Shown in pieces: positions 12,991 through 24,319 of a stretch of 64,000 nucleotides of DNA. A program made the translations under genes and the position numbers. Below the pieces are notes generated by a model. It had not been told where the DNA came from. It did not search any database and saw only the letters and a program-made list of their open reading frames with translations. Location: NCBI GenBank assembly GCA_948567375.1, contig OX419759.1, forward strand, positions 6,230,744-6,294,743, in the 5' to 3' direction. Source of the DNA: Lunularia cruciata (Eukaryota; Streptophyta; Marchantiopsida; Lunulariales; Lunulariaceae). The stretch's first letter is position 1. Each line of letters begins with the position of its first letter.

Positions 12991-14845
12991 CTACTGTGAA
13001 GACCAATCAGCTACGGTTGGGATCGCTATACCCACATTCTGCATATCGAAGAGATTTGCTGTACACAGAATGACAAGGCCGTAAGTTTGTTATTCTGCCA
13101 GTTTGTACGGACATTAGTATCGATTCAAAGCCAGCAAGAAAACGACATCCACCAAAGGAGAGGATAAACAAGCTACCGAAAGTAGTTAGAAGGTAGAACA
13201 ACAAAAACCGTCAGTGCCCGCTTATAAGGATAAGAAAACAAGATAAGCACCACTTTTAGGATAAGCCGGTACCTATTCTGCATCTCACATGGCTAACTTG
13301 AATAGTCTATAGCTGCTTATCTCACAAGGAACTAAGGAATTTCGTTAAGGTTAGAGATTGGTCACAACAAACTACCATGAGCAAAGACACTTCAAGCTAC
13401 CAATAGGAAAACGATCAAAACCTATCATCAGGCTTACCATCATGCACCTTGGTGGTCGCAGCCGCGGTTGCATCAGCCAAGACCATCACCGTCGGATAAT
13501 CCAGAGCTAAGGCATCGAATGCTGTCGCTCTGATGCAATTGGGAGTCTGCACCCCTGTCCAGGAAAACTCTATCTATCACCTCTCCACTTTGCTATTCAA
13601 GAGCTGTATTTGTGTAATGAAATGACTGTGTATTTCATGTAAAAAATGTAAGGCATTCACTATCAGTCAGACCACAATGACGGAAACACGAATCAAAAGA
13701 ATAAAGGTCCATGATAAATACCTGCTATAACGACCTTAGTGATGCCCACTCGGCGAAGAATCAAATCCAAGTTGGTGGCAAAGAAGGCACTAAATCTAGA
13801 CTTCACCATAATGGTCTCGCCAATTCTTGGTTCCAAACCTTCCACCAACTGAGCTCCATAGGTCCCTTTAACTGTAGGTCCTATTTGTCCATCTGGATAC
13901 AAATGAGTGCGGAACAGTTCCACATCTCTTCCACTTGCGTCATGTTCTCTCACCACCTGTATCACCGTACGTTGGGTTGAAAAGATTTCAATTTGTTCTT
14001 GTCCCAGTGGAATGCCAATTATTGTAAAGTATGCGTAAAAGAACCAAAATAACCGTCTCACCATCCAGTAGAGCTGTTTCTACCTTAATTTACGAGACAT
14101 GGGACGCGATTTCAGAAAAATCTGATTGACCTCCAAATAAACATGAAAAATCAATCTCGTAAAAGGCAAAGCGTGCTTCATAATACAGTCGTAGCCGGGA
14201 AAGGCTTATTCTGAGAAACTGCCAGCCCTATGATCTACAAGATATAGATGGTTCTTGCAAATACACCCTTAGGTCGAACCGAAGAAACCGAAGAAGGTAC
14301 TCCGGCCTCAGAAGGGGAACCATACAGGTAAACAGTAGCCTAGGAGACCGTTGATTACACTCCTCAAGATACCAACCAGAGCACTCCGAAGTTTTAGACA
14401 AATCTGTTTTTGCTTTCCATTTCAACCATGGGAAGAGGAGAAACAAACCCAAACGACATGTGCACCCTTCTCACGAGCAATATCGACTGACTTCTTCACT
14501 TCGGCCACAACTGCAGCCCCACCAGCCACACACAATGGACCCCCCGGCAGGATGAAGTCATTCTGCAGAAAAAGGAGAGCAATTTAAAATACTGTAAGCT
14601 CTGCAAGGAATAGTACATGATGGAGCAGTGGAATACCCCAAAAAATGCTTTTCAGAGCTCTTCCCGCATCCTTTCACTCCCAGCTATGTATTTCCAAAGA
14701 AGCTATTGGAATGGCTGAAGGGTATTTAGTTCGGGATCGTGCTATGCCATGCACGCACCTGCATATCTACAACAATCAATGCAGTACGCTGCCACGTCTC
14801 TCCTCGCAAAGGAGCATTATTTTCAGCTCCATTATTGGGTGCCAT
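12991..14845 (-). CDS. Isochorismatase-family cysteine hydrolase, 5 coding exons
   Basis: Small soluble hydrolase of the isochorismatase/nicotinamidase/ureidoacrylate-amidase superfamily; the substrate of this plant subgroup (resembling Arabidopsis At3g16190) cannot be read from sequence. Exons on the minus strand: 14759-14845, 14449-14562, 13722-13956, 13438-13554, 12991-13058; 621 nt, 206 aa, phases 0, 0, 1, 1 all consistent. The first exon starts MAPNNGAENN and ends ALIVVDMQ, providing the catalytic Asp. Exon 2 continues NDFILPGGP and ends GAHVVW. Exon 3 has VVREHDASGRDVELFRTHLY and VKSRFSAFF with the catalytic Lys. Exon 4 has GVQTPNCIRATAFDALALDY with the nucleophile Cys. The last exon has ANLFDMQNVGIAIPT and a TAG stop. 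The exon 2 donor (TGG then GTTTGT) is weak but required by phase. The triad is complete, so an active enzyme is expected. Confidence 0.9.
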
Positions 14846-15592
14846 AATTCAACCCTACGTTCCTCCCGTGTTCCCTAATCCTAACGAACTCCAGCTCAAA
14901 AATAGTAGACTCAAGGTTTCTGGAACAAACTCCCTGCAACAAGGTACGCACACAAATCGAAATCAAGGGACAGAAGACTCATGAACTTGAAGCTTCAAAG
15001 TAAGGCAAACACTCTTCAGAACCCAGTTGACATGTTACAATCCGGATTCTCTCATGCAGATGGCTCTGTATCTACTTCGTTCATTACGAGATCGGTAGTA
15101 TACGGTCAAGACTCGAGTTCAGACGTGGAGTGACCTTACTACCGATTGAGATTAGATATTATGTTTGAATTGAGCACTTAATGACTCACTCGAATGCATA
15201 TCAGCCAATCTATTATAATCCTTATGGGACGGTAAATTTACATAGCTATAAATCTAGGTAGCAGTTAAACCTCCGTTCCCCAGCTCAAAGGTCGGCGGTA
15301 ATCAATGACAGGTAACTGGAGTCCACCAAAAACCAAAAAAGAAAATAGAAAATAGGAATGCAGTCCTGTGACAAGGAAGGGTATCGAAGCTCCTCTTGCG
15401 ATTATTTACGAGGTCCGAAGCCCCTAAACCTACGAAAGCTCCTCTTGCAATAATCTACGAAGACCGAAGAAACAGCAACTTTCAGAGAAGCCAAAATCTG
15501 ACCTCATTCAAACAAAGATACTCGCGAATCGATCTCTCAAGCAACGCCCACATCAACACTGCCAAACGAAAAGAATCCTGAACTTACCAGAT
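14846..15592. other. Interval between isochorismatase-family and NDUFB3-like genes
   Basis: Promoter and 5' leader of the minus-strand hydrolase gene, and 3' flank of the NDUFB3-like gene. A TTGTTGCAG acceptor-like site near 14935 may mark a 5' UTR intron. A diverged duplication of about 35 bp (core AGCTCCTCTTGC) lies at 15386-15420 and 15435-15470. Confidence 0.4.
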
Positions 15593-15775
15593 TCAGTGAT
15601 CAGATTTCTTGGAAAGTTTAGCTCGCATCCCGTCCACGAAAACATATCCTGCGAAGAGCACAATTGCAATTCCTAGCCCTGGGGTTGCCCGACGCAGGTT
15701 GTTGTTCAGCATCGGGTGCTTCCGATACGCGTCGGTCTTCGCGAAGAACTCTCCTGTGCTGACCTTGCTCTCCAT
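15593..15775 (-). CDS. NDUFB3/B12-like subunit of mitochondrial NADH dehydrogenase (complex I)
   Basis: 60-aa protein, accessory subunit of the complex I membrane arm in the mitochondrial inner membrane. The signature of the B12 family is clear: STGEFFAKTDAYRKHPMLNN followed by NLRRATPGLGIAIVLFAGYV, one membrane-spanning helix at about residues 33-50, then a short basic tail ending KLSKKSDH. Plant homologues are about 70 aa with the same TGEFF...WRKHPML core, so this one is slightly short at the C-terminus. It is uninterrupted. The ATG is the only in-frame one near the family's usual start; a CGATTCGCAG site 15 nt upstream may be the acceptor of a 5' UTR intron. It lies about 0.75 kb upstream of and in the same orientation as the isochorismatase-family gene, with no sign that they are functionally linked. 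Confidence 0.85.
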   Translation of the reverse strand: MESKVSTGEFFAKTDAYRKHPMLNNNLRRATPGLGIAIVLFAGYVFVDGMRAKLSKKSDH

Positions 15776-16077
15776 CGTCTCGTCGGAGCTGCGAATCGCA
15801 AGAACAAGCGATAGATCAATGAATCTGCGGCGAACGAATTGCTCCTTAGAAAGCTGAGATGGATCGATTGGCGAGGATTCCAGTTGGGAAAGCTATGCTT
15901 CCAGAGTCTTGTACGTCGTAACCTTCGTCAGCAGTTCCTCACCCGTTCGCGGATTCGCGGGTTACGGTCGCGGGCAGCTCCCCCCCGACCCGACCCATAT
16001 ATATACGGTATAAAATATTTGCGGTACATGTATTCTACAATGCGTGCTCTCTAGAAAAATAAGCGGTATGAATTTGC
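15776..16077. other. Promoter/5' leader region of the NDUFB3-like gene
   Basis: GC-rich stretch upstream of the minus-strand NDUFB3-like gene, changing abruptly to AT-rich repeat DNA near 16078. Overlapping frames on the plus strand look like shadows. Confidence 0.4.
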
Positions 16078-17515
16078 TAGGATTTCCCTCAAATATTTTG
16101 ACAATCTCTTGCTTCCAAGAATTTGAGTAAAATTTATTTCAAATTTAAAAAAATTCATCTTTAATACTTATCAATATCTATGCTATATCCTGAAATAAAA
16201 TGACTCAAAACATCACTATACCTCAATTAATATGATACATAATACTTTCAAAAAAGACGAAAATTATTTTTCTTTACTTTGGGTGATAGTGGAGTAGAAG
16301 ATGATTTACGCTGACCATTACTTCTCACATAGCCTTTACATAGAAATTCTCTTTTTTATGACACATCCAAAAGCTATTTAAATGATTAAAATAAACAGTG
16401 AAATGCATAATGCATGTGTTTTACTATATTAAAAGTACAAAAGACCAAAAACTGAGTAAATTCTTTTTAAGAATACATAAAAGAAAACGTGTATTAAGAC
16501 CTGAATCAATGTATTTAGGATATTGGGATGTTCCAATATCTTGTTATTTATATTTGAAATAGAAGTTCTTTATTTCCTAGTAAAATAGATTATTAACTTC
16601 CTGATTGGGTTAACTTTCTAGTAAACTCAACCATCCTTAAGAAGGTTACTTAACACTCTCTAACGCAAATCTACGAGAAGGTTCTTGTGTACCTTATTAT
16701 GATTAGCTTCTCTGTACTCTTATATCTTGTATGCAACTTTCTAAGTACTTTTGATAATATCTTCTAAACTTTGATTTTATGACAAAATTCCACATTATTA
16801 CTATAATAATTATCATATATATTATGTACTATATTATACATTCACATTCTATTGGATTCTTTGTACACAACCCTCTTTGTACGTTACTTCTTCATACCTC
16901 TTTCTTTGTGCTGAACTGATCTTTGGTTTTGATCGGCTTCATATCCAAACCGAGATGAAATCCAAAGAATACACATATAAGGGTTCCTTTTGCTGAACAT
17001 GAAAATAACTTGCTCTATCTTCATAAAAAAATTTATAAAAAAAAAAAAAAAATTACAAAAAATTATGCACTATAGTAAGTAAATAATATACTCTACTTTA
17101 TACCAAGAATTGTAAACAACATTCTCCAAAACGCTACTTTAAGTTGTTAGGTAAAGGATATGGTCAAATTTATGCAACAATTTTAACATTTTAAATAACA
17201 CTTTCTAAAACTTACCATTGCAATGTAGTCCTTGATAAAAAAAATAAAAAATACTCAAGGTAAATAATGATACCAAATAAAGTATAAAAGTAGATCTTTA
17301 AGCAGTTCAAGAACAAAAATGATGAGTACAACATAAGTTCAAGTGACCACGGATTTGCAACATTTAGAGAAAGCAAGTTTGTTAAGATTTGAAGCCTTGT
17401 TCCTATGATAACGATGATAGAAGAAAAAAACATGCACGGACATCTTAAGCTATACTTGGCCACCACAAAGAATGTTGAAGGAGATGAGTGATCTTGTAAA
17501 AGTGACTTAAGATGG
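16078..17515. repeat. Long AT-rich direct repeat, copy R1
   Basis: About 1.44 kb that recurs in the same orientation at 29112-30564 with high identity and small indels. Both copies share the same left edge (AGGATTT then CTCAAATATTTTG), although the DNA to the left is unrelated, so this looks like an element terminus rather than a random breakpoint. R1 is cut at 17515 by the non-LTR fragment. I see no convincing coding frame and no TG...CA ends. Confidence 0.75.
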
Positions 17516-18429
17516 AGAAGAAGACGACCGCATAGGAAAAACGAAGGATGGGAAGACCCCATCAAGCGGTACAAGGGAGAGACAAAAAAGGTAACATGGG
17601 GCTAAGCCACAATAGAGTCTATATGAGAAATCTGCCCTACCGCACCTAAGATATCTGAGCTATGCAAGTCATATGGTCTCCACACAACTGGAGCATTCAA
17701 AGAAACATCACCTAATGTGATTGTTCTCCTATGGATTGCACCAGCCATTACCCTCTGTAGAGCAATGGACACACGCTGTCTAAAATATGCTACAAAGAAT
17801 GAGAGTGAGAGTGGTACCCCTTGATGCCTAACATGATAAGCTCGTGCGCACTCCCTAACAAATGTGTCAAATGCCGTGTCCATCGCTCCATATAACTCCA
17901 AGGCTAGAGGAACAAAGAGGTGACCTTGCTGCATGCCCCTATACTTGGAGACCTTGCAACCTGCTGCTGCACTCGCCGCCCATCTAGGAGGATGGGGTAA
18001 TCACTCCCTCTTAAACTATATCCCGCATAGGGTCCGTAACCACGACATCCGCTACGGTCACCTGATCATCTCAGACCAAGTATAAGTCTGCCTTGACATG
18101 TGTCATCTGCAAGGCATACAAACACTCCCTCCAAGCCAAGTATCCACTCTCTTGTGCCATAGCAAACACTATGTCTCTAATGGCATCATGGGTAGCTATC
18201 CTTTGTCCTCCAAAAGGACACTGTGTCATGTAGACCGCTGTTGCATCTAGTGTAGAACCACACTCACAAGTGAGTAATGAAGATGCAGATGGGTGGACCA
18301 AACCTAGGCAAAACCTCATCGCTGTAGAGAAAGTAGCTGGTGTGAATCGGAAAGCCCTAATGCACGGTCGAGCTAGGATCCAAGAGCCTGCACCCTTGCC
18401 GGAGCAAGAGCGTAGACGTGCTCTAGTAG
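17516..18429 (-). pseudogene. 5'-truncated non-LTR retrotransposon: C-terminal part of the reverse-transcriptase polyprotein and 3' tail
   Basis: Minus-strand frames at 18071-18490 and 17602-17934 are consecutive pieces of one protein broken by stops and a frame change between 17935 and 18070. The first has RFCLGLVHPSASSLLTCECG, then a Cys/His-rich stretch CPFGGQRIATHDAIRDIVFA and KADLYLV, followed after a lost frame by VADVVVTDP. The second has GHLFVPLALELYG, FVRECARAYH and FRQRVSIALQRVMAGAIHRR. This resembles the region C-terminal to the RT in plant and algal non-LTR polyproteins, where Cys/His and acidic residues suggest a nuclease-like domain (inference). The 3' tail repeat follows at 17524-17600. 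Truncation from the 5' end is typical of target-primed insertion. Confidence 0.6.
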
Positions 18430-18445
18430 TGTAAAAGACCAAAAC
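18430..18445 (-). mobile_element. Outer fragment of the element B LTR, split by element A
   Basis: TGTAAAAGACC followed by AAAAC. The LTR of element B starts here, is interrupted by element A, and continues at 25067. AAAAC is the target duplication of element A. Confidence 0.55.
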
Positions 18446-19189
18446 TGTAATACTTCCGAGGACAAGAGAAGAGAGAAAACACAGATTGCACACTCAAACA
18501 TTCGATGCCCCAAGGGAGCACCTTCTCTTTATTATATAGACAAAGAGGATCTCCTCCAAGGAAGCTCCACCATAGGATTAAGGACATAGATAGGTGACAT
18601 GTCAGCAAGCTCCACCCTTGGATTACTTACTTGGGTGGGTGACCTGTCTGGTCTAGGTCCTATCTGGTTGGTCAAACGAGCTTTGACTGGAGGGAATCTT
18701 TTAGGGAATCTTCCTGTAGGAATCTCAGAATCACATGAGTAAGGTACCGTTGGAAAGCTCTCGACGAGACAAACCAAGGGGAGGGAAGGCCAGCTTTTCC
18801 TCTATTGGGGGGGGGGGGAATCTGCACATTTTCAAGGCCTAATTCATCCGTTTAGGCCTCCGAAATTGCCTTCAAAGTTTTCAGGCATATTTCGGTTCCT
18901 ACTCTATTAGTAGAAGTCCCCTTTTGGTGGTACCTCTTTCTGATTTGTTTAGTCCATCATGTGTAACATCCTTCCAGATGTTACCAAACCAATTCTCACC
19001 TTTAAATCATATGTCTAGCTATTGGTTCTTAAGGTTCTCAAGTCTATTTCGGTTTCTGCCCTATTAGTAGAAGTACTCTTTTGGTGATACTTCTATCTAA
19101 TCTATTTTGACCATCATGTATAACATCATTCTAGATGTTACCAAACCTAATTTCACATCTAGATCATATGGCTAACCCTTGGTATTACA
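18446..19189 (-). repeat. 3' LTR of element A
   Basis: 744 bp, TG...CA in either reading, near-identical to 24320-25061. A minus-strand TATA-like box (TATATAAT, 18531-18538) should mark the promoter in the U3 region. A run of about 12 Gs near 18808 is longer than in the other LTR. Confidence 0.93.
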
Positions 19190-19206
19190 GACCTCCCTCC
19201 TTTTAA
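19190..19206 (-). other. Polypurine tract of element A
   Basis: On the minus strand AAAAGGAGGGAGGTC abuts the 3' LTR start TGTAATACC. It is the expected primer for plus-strand cDNA synthesis. The pol stop codon TAA (19203-19205) overlaps its start. Confidence 0.85.
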
Positions 19207-22200
19207 GACGCAACGTCCTCGTTGTGCAATTGTTGCTCAAATGCTTGCACCAACACCGGTGCATGTGCCAAATTGGCAGCGGGTTCCCAGGTTGCTTCAT
19301 AGAGGGGGTAACCTTTCCATTGTACTAGATATTCCACCCGTGGATGGCGAGTACCACGCATGCGCTTTTGGAGAATCCGCTCCACTTCATATTCCTCTGT
19401 GCCATCAATGACGGTTGGACAAGGTCGAATGTCCTGTGTGGAAGTACCTTGGCCTGATCGGGGAGCATACCTGCGTAATAGAGAGACATGGAACACTGGA
19501 TGGATCTTCATGTGTGGTGGTAGCTCAAGGTGATAGGCCACAGCGCCGATGCGACGAAGAATCGAGAAAGGCCCAATAAAACGAGGTCGGAGCTTACGAG
19601 ATCCAACTAATGTGAGGTTGGTTGTCGATAGCCATAGTTGATCCCCAACATTGAACTCCATGTGCCTACGGTGTGCATCAGCATACTGCTTTTGTCGATT
19701 TTGTGCAATCTGTAACCTGTGCTTGGCGCTCTCCACACCTTGTTGGATTCTAGAAACAAATGTGTTGACTGCATCAACCTTGGTAGTCACTGGACGGATC
19801 TTCATCAAGCTAGAAGGTGTGAAGGGATGCTCACCATACATGAGGAAGAACGGAGTGACCTGGGTGGAGGCATTCACTGAATTGTTGTAAGCGAATTCCA
19901 CCAACGGTAGTAGGGTGTCCCACCTCTCTTGCTCTTCTAAGGTGAAGCCGCGTAACATGTCTTCAATCGTGCGATTAGCCCGCTCTGTTTGGCCATCTGT
20001 TTGTGGGTGGTAAGCTGTAGACATGGCCAACTTGGTTTTGAAGAAACCAAAGAGTGTTCACCAAAACAAATTGGTGAATTGGGTGCCTCTATCGATGATG
20101 AGTACTCTAGACAAGCCATGGTGAGCAAAGACTGCATCTAAGTATAGTTGAGCTAGTTGTGGAGCAGTCACCTCCTTGGTGGTAGGGCGCACATGAATCA
20201 TTTTGCTGAGCCGGTCCACAAAGACCACAATGGAGTCAAACCCTGAGGTGGTCTTGGGTAATTCACAAACGAGATCCATACTCACTTGTTCCCAACGTTG
20301 GGTAGGAGTGGGAAGAGGTTGAAGGAGCCTTGCAGGAGCTTGATTAGAAGCTTTGTTCTGTTGACAAAGTAAGCAGCTACGCACATAGTCCATCACGTCG
20401 TTGCTCATCTTGGGCCAATAGTAATGGCGCTTGACTGCCTCCAAGGTCTTGTCCACTCCGACATGAGCTGCAATAGCCGAATCATGACATTCTGCTAGAA
20501 TGGTGGTGCGTAATTCAGGGACATTTGGGATCCACAATCGGCCCTCCCAAAAGGTGAGTCCTTGGGTGCTGGTGACACCTTTGGACGATTGGGCTTCTAC
20601 AATCTGTGGATCAATTTTTGTAGCAGCTAGAATCTCTTGCCAGAATTTAGGGTTAATCTTCACCTTTGCCGCCAAGTTGTTGGCCATTGGCATGCGGGTG
20701 AATGCATCTGCAAGTTGCTTCTTACCTTCTACGTAGGTGATTGTCATGTTGAAGCGTTGTCGCCACTCTGCCCACCGAATTTGGCGATGAGATAGATCCT
20801 TCTACGTCTCGAGGTAGATAAGAGGTTTGTGGTCTGTCTCTACTACAAATGCCTTCTCGCCCAAGTAGTGCTTCCAATGCTTGGTTGCTAGAACGATGGC
20901 CAGCTCTTCTTGTTCTGTGGTGTGGTAGTTGTGCTCTGCCGGTAACAACTTTCGAGAGAAATATGCAATTGGATGCCATCCGTCATGCCACTCTTGTTGT
21001 AGGACTGCTCCTATTGCTACGCTTGATGCATCCGTAGCCAACTTGATTGGACGTTTTGGGTCATACCACTTCAAGATTGGTGCATGTAGCAAGGCGGCCT
21101 TCAATTCTTGAAAGGCCAACTCTTGTGCAATTCCCCATGTCCACTTCTTCTCCTTGCCAAGTAGTGCCGTTAAAGGTTGTGCAACCTTGGAGAAGTCCTT
21201 GACAAATCTACGATAGAATCCCGTCAACCCCAAGAAGCTCTTAAGTTGAGTCTGATCTTCTGGGGCACTCCATTTTTGAATGACCTCTATTTTATCTGTC
21301 AATACTTGAATGCCCTCTGCACTTACTCTATGCCCTAAGTAGTCTACTTCAGACTTGCCAAACTCACACTTTGAGATTTTGGCGTACAACTGATTCTGTC
21401 TTAGGATCTGGAGGACCTCTTGTAGATGTTGTTTGTGTTCTGTCATCGTGCTACTATATACTAAGATATCATCCAAGAAGACGATAATAGACCTATCCAA
21501 GTATGGACGAAATATGTCATTCATTAGGCTCATGAAAGTGGCAGGCGCATTGGTGAGGCCAAAAGGCATCACAAGATACTCAAAGTGGCCATACCTGGTT
21601 CGAAAGGCAGTTTTGTACACATCCTCCTCTGCAATTCGGATTTGATTGTAACCGCTCCGCAAGTCCAGTTTGGTGAAGTATCTCGCTCCATGGAGTTGAT
21701 CAAATAGGTCATCCATGCGGGGTAAGGGGTATTTGTTCTTCACTGTTTGCTGATTGAGACCCCGATAGTCAATGCACATGCGCATTGTACCATCCTTCTT
21801 CTTCACAAACAAGACAGGGGCCCCATATGGTGATACGCTAGGTTGGATGAACCCTTTCTGTAGCATCTCCTCAATTTGAGTCTTACACTCCTCCAACTCA
21901 TGAGGTGATAGGCGATATGGGGCCTTACAAGGAGGTGTCTTCCCCGGGAGTGTCTCTATTTTGTGATCTACTCGCCTTTTAGGTGGTAATCCTGAGGGTA
22001 GATCATCAGGAAAGACATCTTGAAACTCATCCACCACATCCTTCAATTTCTCAAGAATTTGTCCAGCGAGTTGTGCACTCTGGACTTCTCTTATTAGACC
22101 CAGAAAACATCTATCCGTTTTATAGACAGTTGTTGTCCCTACGACATATAGAGGCAGTTTCTGCCTGTGTGATTTTTCTTTAACCCCAATGATTGACCAT

Positions 22201-22637
22201 TGGTGGGTTCTCACTACTTTCTTCCTCCAATCCACCATTGGGTTGTATTGCTCCATCCATGGCATGCCTAAAATTGCATCATAATGGGCTAACTGTATCA
22301 CTCGCTACTCAATTGCTTCCTGATATTCTCCTACGGAGAGGGTTACCCGTCTAGGTAATGATTCAATCCTCTCTGTTTGCCCATTTGGTAACTCTACTTC
22401 TTCAATTCCATCTCTCTCTAGATCCATTCCCAAGCTTATTGCAACAGAGCGAGACAAGAAATTCTCTGTTGCTCCCGGATCTATTAATACTCTCACTTGA
22501 TTACCTTCTAGGATTCCATTCACGACAATCAATTGTGAGGTTGCCTTTTGGGATCTTTGCGCATTATTCTTCTTCCTTCCCTCGCTTCTCTGCTTCCTTA
22601 TTGAGCCAATAAGGCCGCGAGGTACATTTACTGGCAA
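19203..22637 (-). pseudogene. Element A pol: protease, reverse transcriptase, RNase H, integrase, chromodomain (three in-frame stops)
   Basis: One continuous frame interrupted only by stops at 22305-22307 (TAG), 20802-20804 (TAG) and 20058-20060 (TGA); no frameshift. Protease: VLIDPGATENFLS, where the active-site DSG/DTG is DPG, probably inactivating. [31 protein letters not shown] and the FLDDILVYS catalytic box. RNase [19 protein letters not shown]. Integrase: HHCC zinc finger ending CLLCQQNK, core Asp in FDSIVVFVDRLSKM, and AYHPQTDGQTERANRT carrying the final Glu region. C-terminal chromodomain: EYEVERILQKR, VEYLVQWKGYP, ATWEPAANL, which in chromoviruses targets integration to modified histones. 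Pol starts in the -1 frame relative to gag and overlaps its end at about 22630. Confidence 0.93.
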
Positions 22638-23734
22638 TCTTCGTTTTCCGAAGTGGTTTCCACCTCCTCCTCTTCAGTGTGCCTCTCTATGTTGTTCAAA
22701 GATCGCCTGTATGAAGGCCGAGGGCCTCTAGGGAAACGAGTGCAAAAATTGGTAGATATGTGCCCAATACGGCCACAATTGTAACAACGGCGTTGTTCTC
22801 CTCGAGTCCCTTCTCCTCGTGGGACTCCATCTCTTCGTTCTTCTACCCGTCCTCGCTCTCCTTGAAGCGGCCGTGCTCCTCGATCCCGAAATCAAAGGTT
22901 GCCCAATTCCATCGGTACTGGTCCACCCATGTGTGGTATTTCTGCCCGATAATGTTGAGGTGGAACTACTCCTTCACCTCCACCTAATGCTCTGGCTATT
23001 CTTTGCACACAAGCAATAGCTTCAAATACCGTGCGAGGGTTTTGCACCATGACTTCTTGGCGAATCCGCTCTTTCAACCCTCGTTTGAAATTGTCGAGAG
23101 CCTCTGCTGGACTCATGTCGGTAATTGCGACTTGTAGATCCAGAAATGCCTCCACATACTCTTGTACGCTATTCTTCTGTCTCAATCCCCATAGTTGGGT
23201 TCGAGCCATCTGCATAGAATCCACCGATTGGAAATTCTTGAGCAGTCCTTCTTGCATTGCTGTCCATGTGACCTCCCTTCTCTCTGCCAGCATGGATCGT
23301 TCCCAAGCATCATACCATGTGAGGGCTTTATCGGTCAAGTACCCACATGCAAACACGCCTGCAGCATGCTCTGTGATCTTTGTTGAGAACAATAAAAAAT
23401 ATCAATTCATTCTCGAGATCCAATTCTCCACTACTCCCATCGTACGCTGCTCCTTGTAAGGCTCAATGTTGCAGGTCTTCTTCATCCGGAGTAGCAATGT
23501 GGCTTCATCGTTGATAGGGTTTGTAGGCACGGGTGCCTCTCCAAGTACTTCAGTCGCAGGTACTGGGTTTTGAGACGGCTCTTCTTCTTGCATGGCTTGA
23601 TCGTTCATGAGGATCTGCACTTGACTTTGCAATGTCTCCATGGTCATCTTAATCTCTTGAAATTCATTCAACATCCCTTGCATTCCTTGCACCAGCTCTT
23701 GCAATTGCGGATCCATGGTTCCTGCAACACCCAA
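22628..23734 (-). pseudogene. Element A gag (capsid and zinc knuckle), two in-frame stops
   Basis: Starts MGVAGTMDPQLQELVQGMQG, a coiled N-terminus, then the retrotransposon gag domain with CGYLTDKALTWYDAWERSM, LLKNFQSVD and LKERIRQEVMVQNPRTVFEA. Stops at 23402-23404 and 22892-22894 break it. The nucleocapsid knuckle CYNCGRIGHISTNFC has five residues between His and the last Cys instead of four, so zinc binding may be impaired. Gag ends at TAA 22628-22630 just inside the start of pol. Confidence 0.88.
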
Positions 23735-23749
23735 TTGCTAACGTCTGCT

Positions 23750-24179
23750 TCAATATAGAGTCAATATAATCACTCTGGAAGGCGCACGAACTATCGGAAC
23801 TACCATTGGGACCTCAGAAGCTATCACTTGTTGATAATACTCCTCACCAAAATTCCTAACCACAAAATCTCTAAACATCAATTTTGGCCTCACTACATAA
23901 CGGATTTCTACTTGAGTGTTGAAAGGGAGAGGATTTGGGACATTCATATCCATATTATCATAGTAGAATGTAGATCGTCAAATCCCACTCTCTGTCATAT
24001 ATCACCACAGGTAGAATCACCAGGTTTGGTGAGTTCATCACTCTGTCCATGAATTCTGCACCAAAGTGATAAACTAACGATACTCTCATCTGCTCACGCT
24101 GGATGTACATAACCTTGATGTGGAATGGGTTTGAGAATTGAAAGCTAGGTGCGGGAAATTGTCCCCCCGGCGCATCCAT
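23750..24179 (-). pseudogene. Two small leader ORFs between PBS and gag of element A
   Basis: Minus-strand frames 23958-24179 (73 codons) and 23750-23953 (67 codons) lie in the roughly 590-bp leader. They are in different frames. By eye they share a pattern: NP near the start, [HN]FG.E[FY], V..S and a hydrophobic (V/I)PVV-like strand, suggesting an internal duplication of one domain. I know no gag or accessory protein that matches. They could also be leader sequence open by chance. Confidence 0.4.
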
Positions 24180-24306
24180 CCCATCCGCTCTCTAAAGTCC
24201 TTCCTAAGTCTAGCGATTACTCTATGTTCTCCACCTCAAATTACTCAGTTTCAGTAGTTCGTGCTATTCCAAGAGGGGTGATCCACTCTCTTGGACTAGA
24301 ACACTC

Positions 24307-24318
24307 GCTCTGATACCA
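24307..24318 (-). other. Primer-binding site of element A, initiator tRNA-Met
   Basis: On the minus strand TGGTATCAGAGC lies one nucleotide inside the 5' LTR. This is complementary to the 3' end of plant initiator tRNA-Met (ending GCTCTGATACCA), the usual primer of plant LTR retrotransposons. Confidence 0.92.
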
Positions 24319-24319
24319 T

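Noticed and set aside
17212-17574. 120-codon minus-strand frame in repeat R1
   Set aside because: The matching frame in R2 is broken, and no domain is recognisable; it also runs across the junction with the non-LTR tail.
19651-23758. Plus-strand frames antisense to the element A gag and pol genes
   Set aside because: Shadows of the minus-strand retrotransposon genes.
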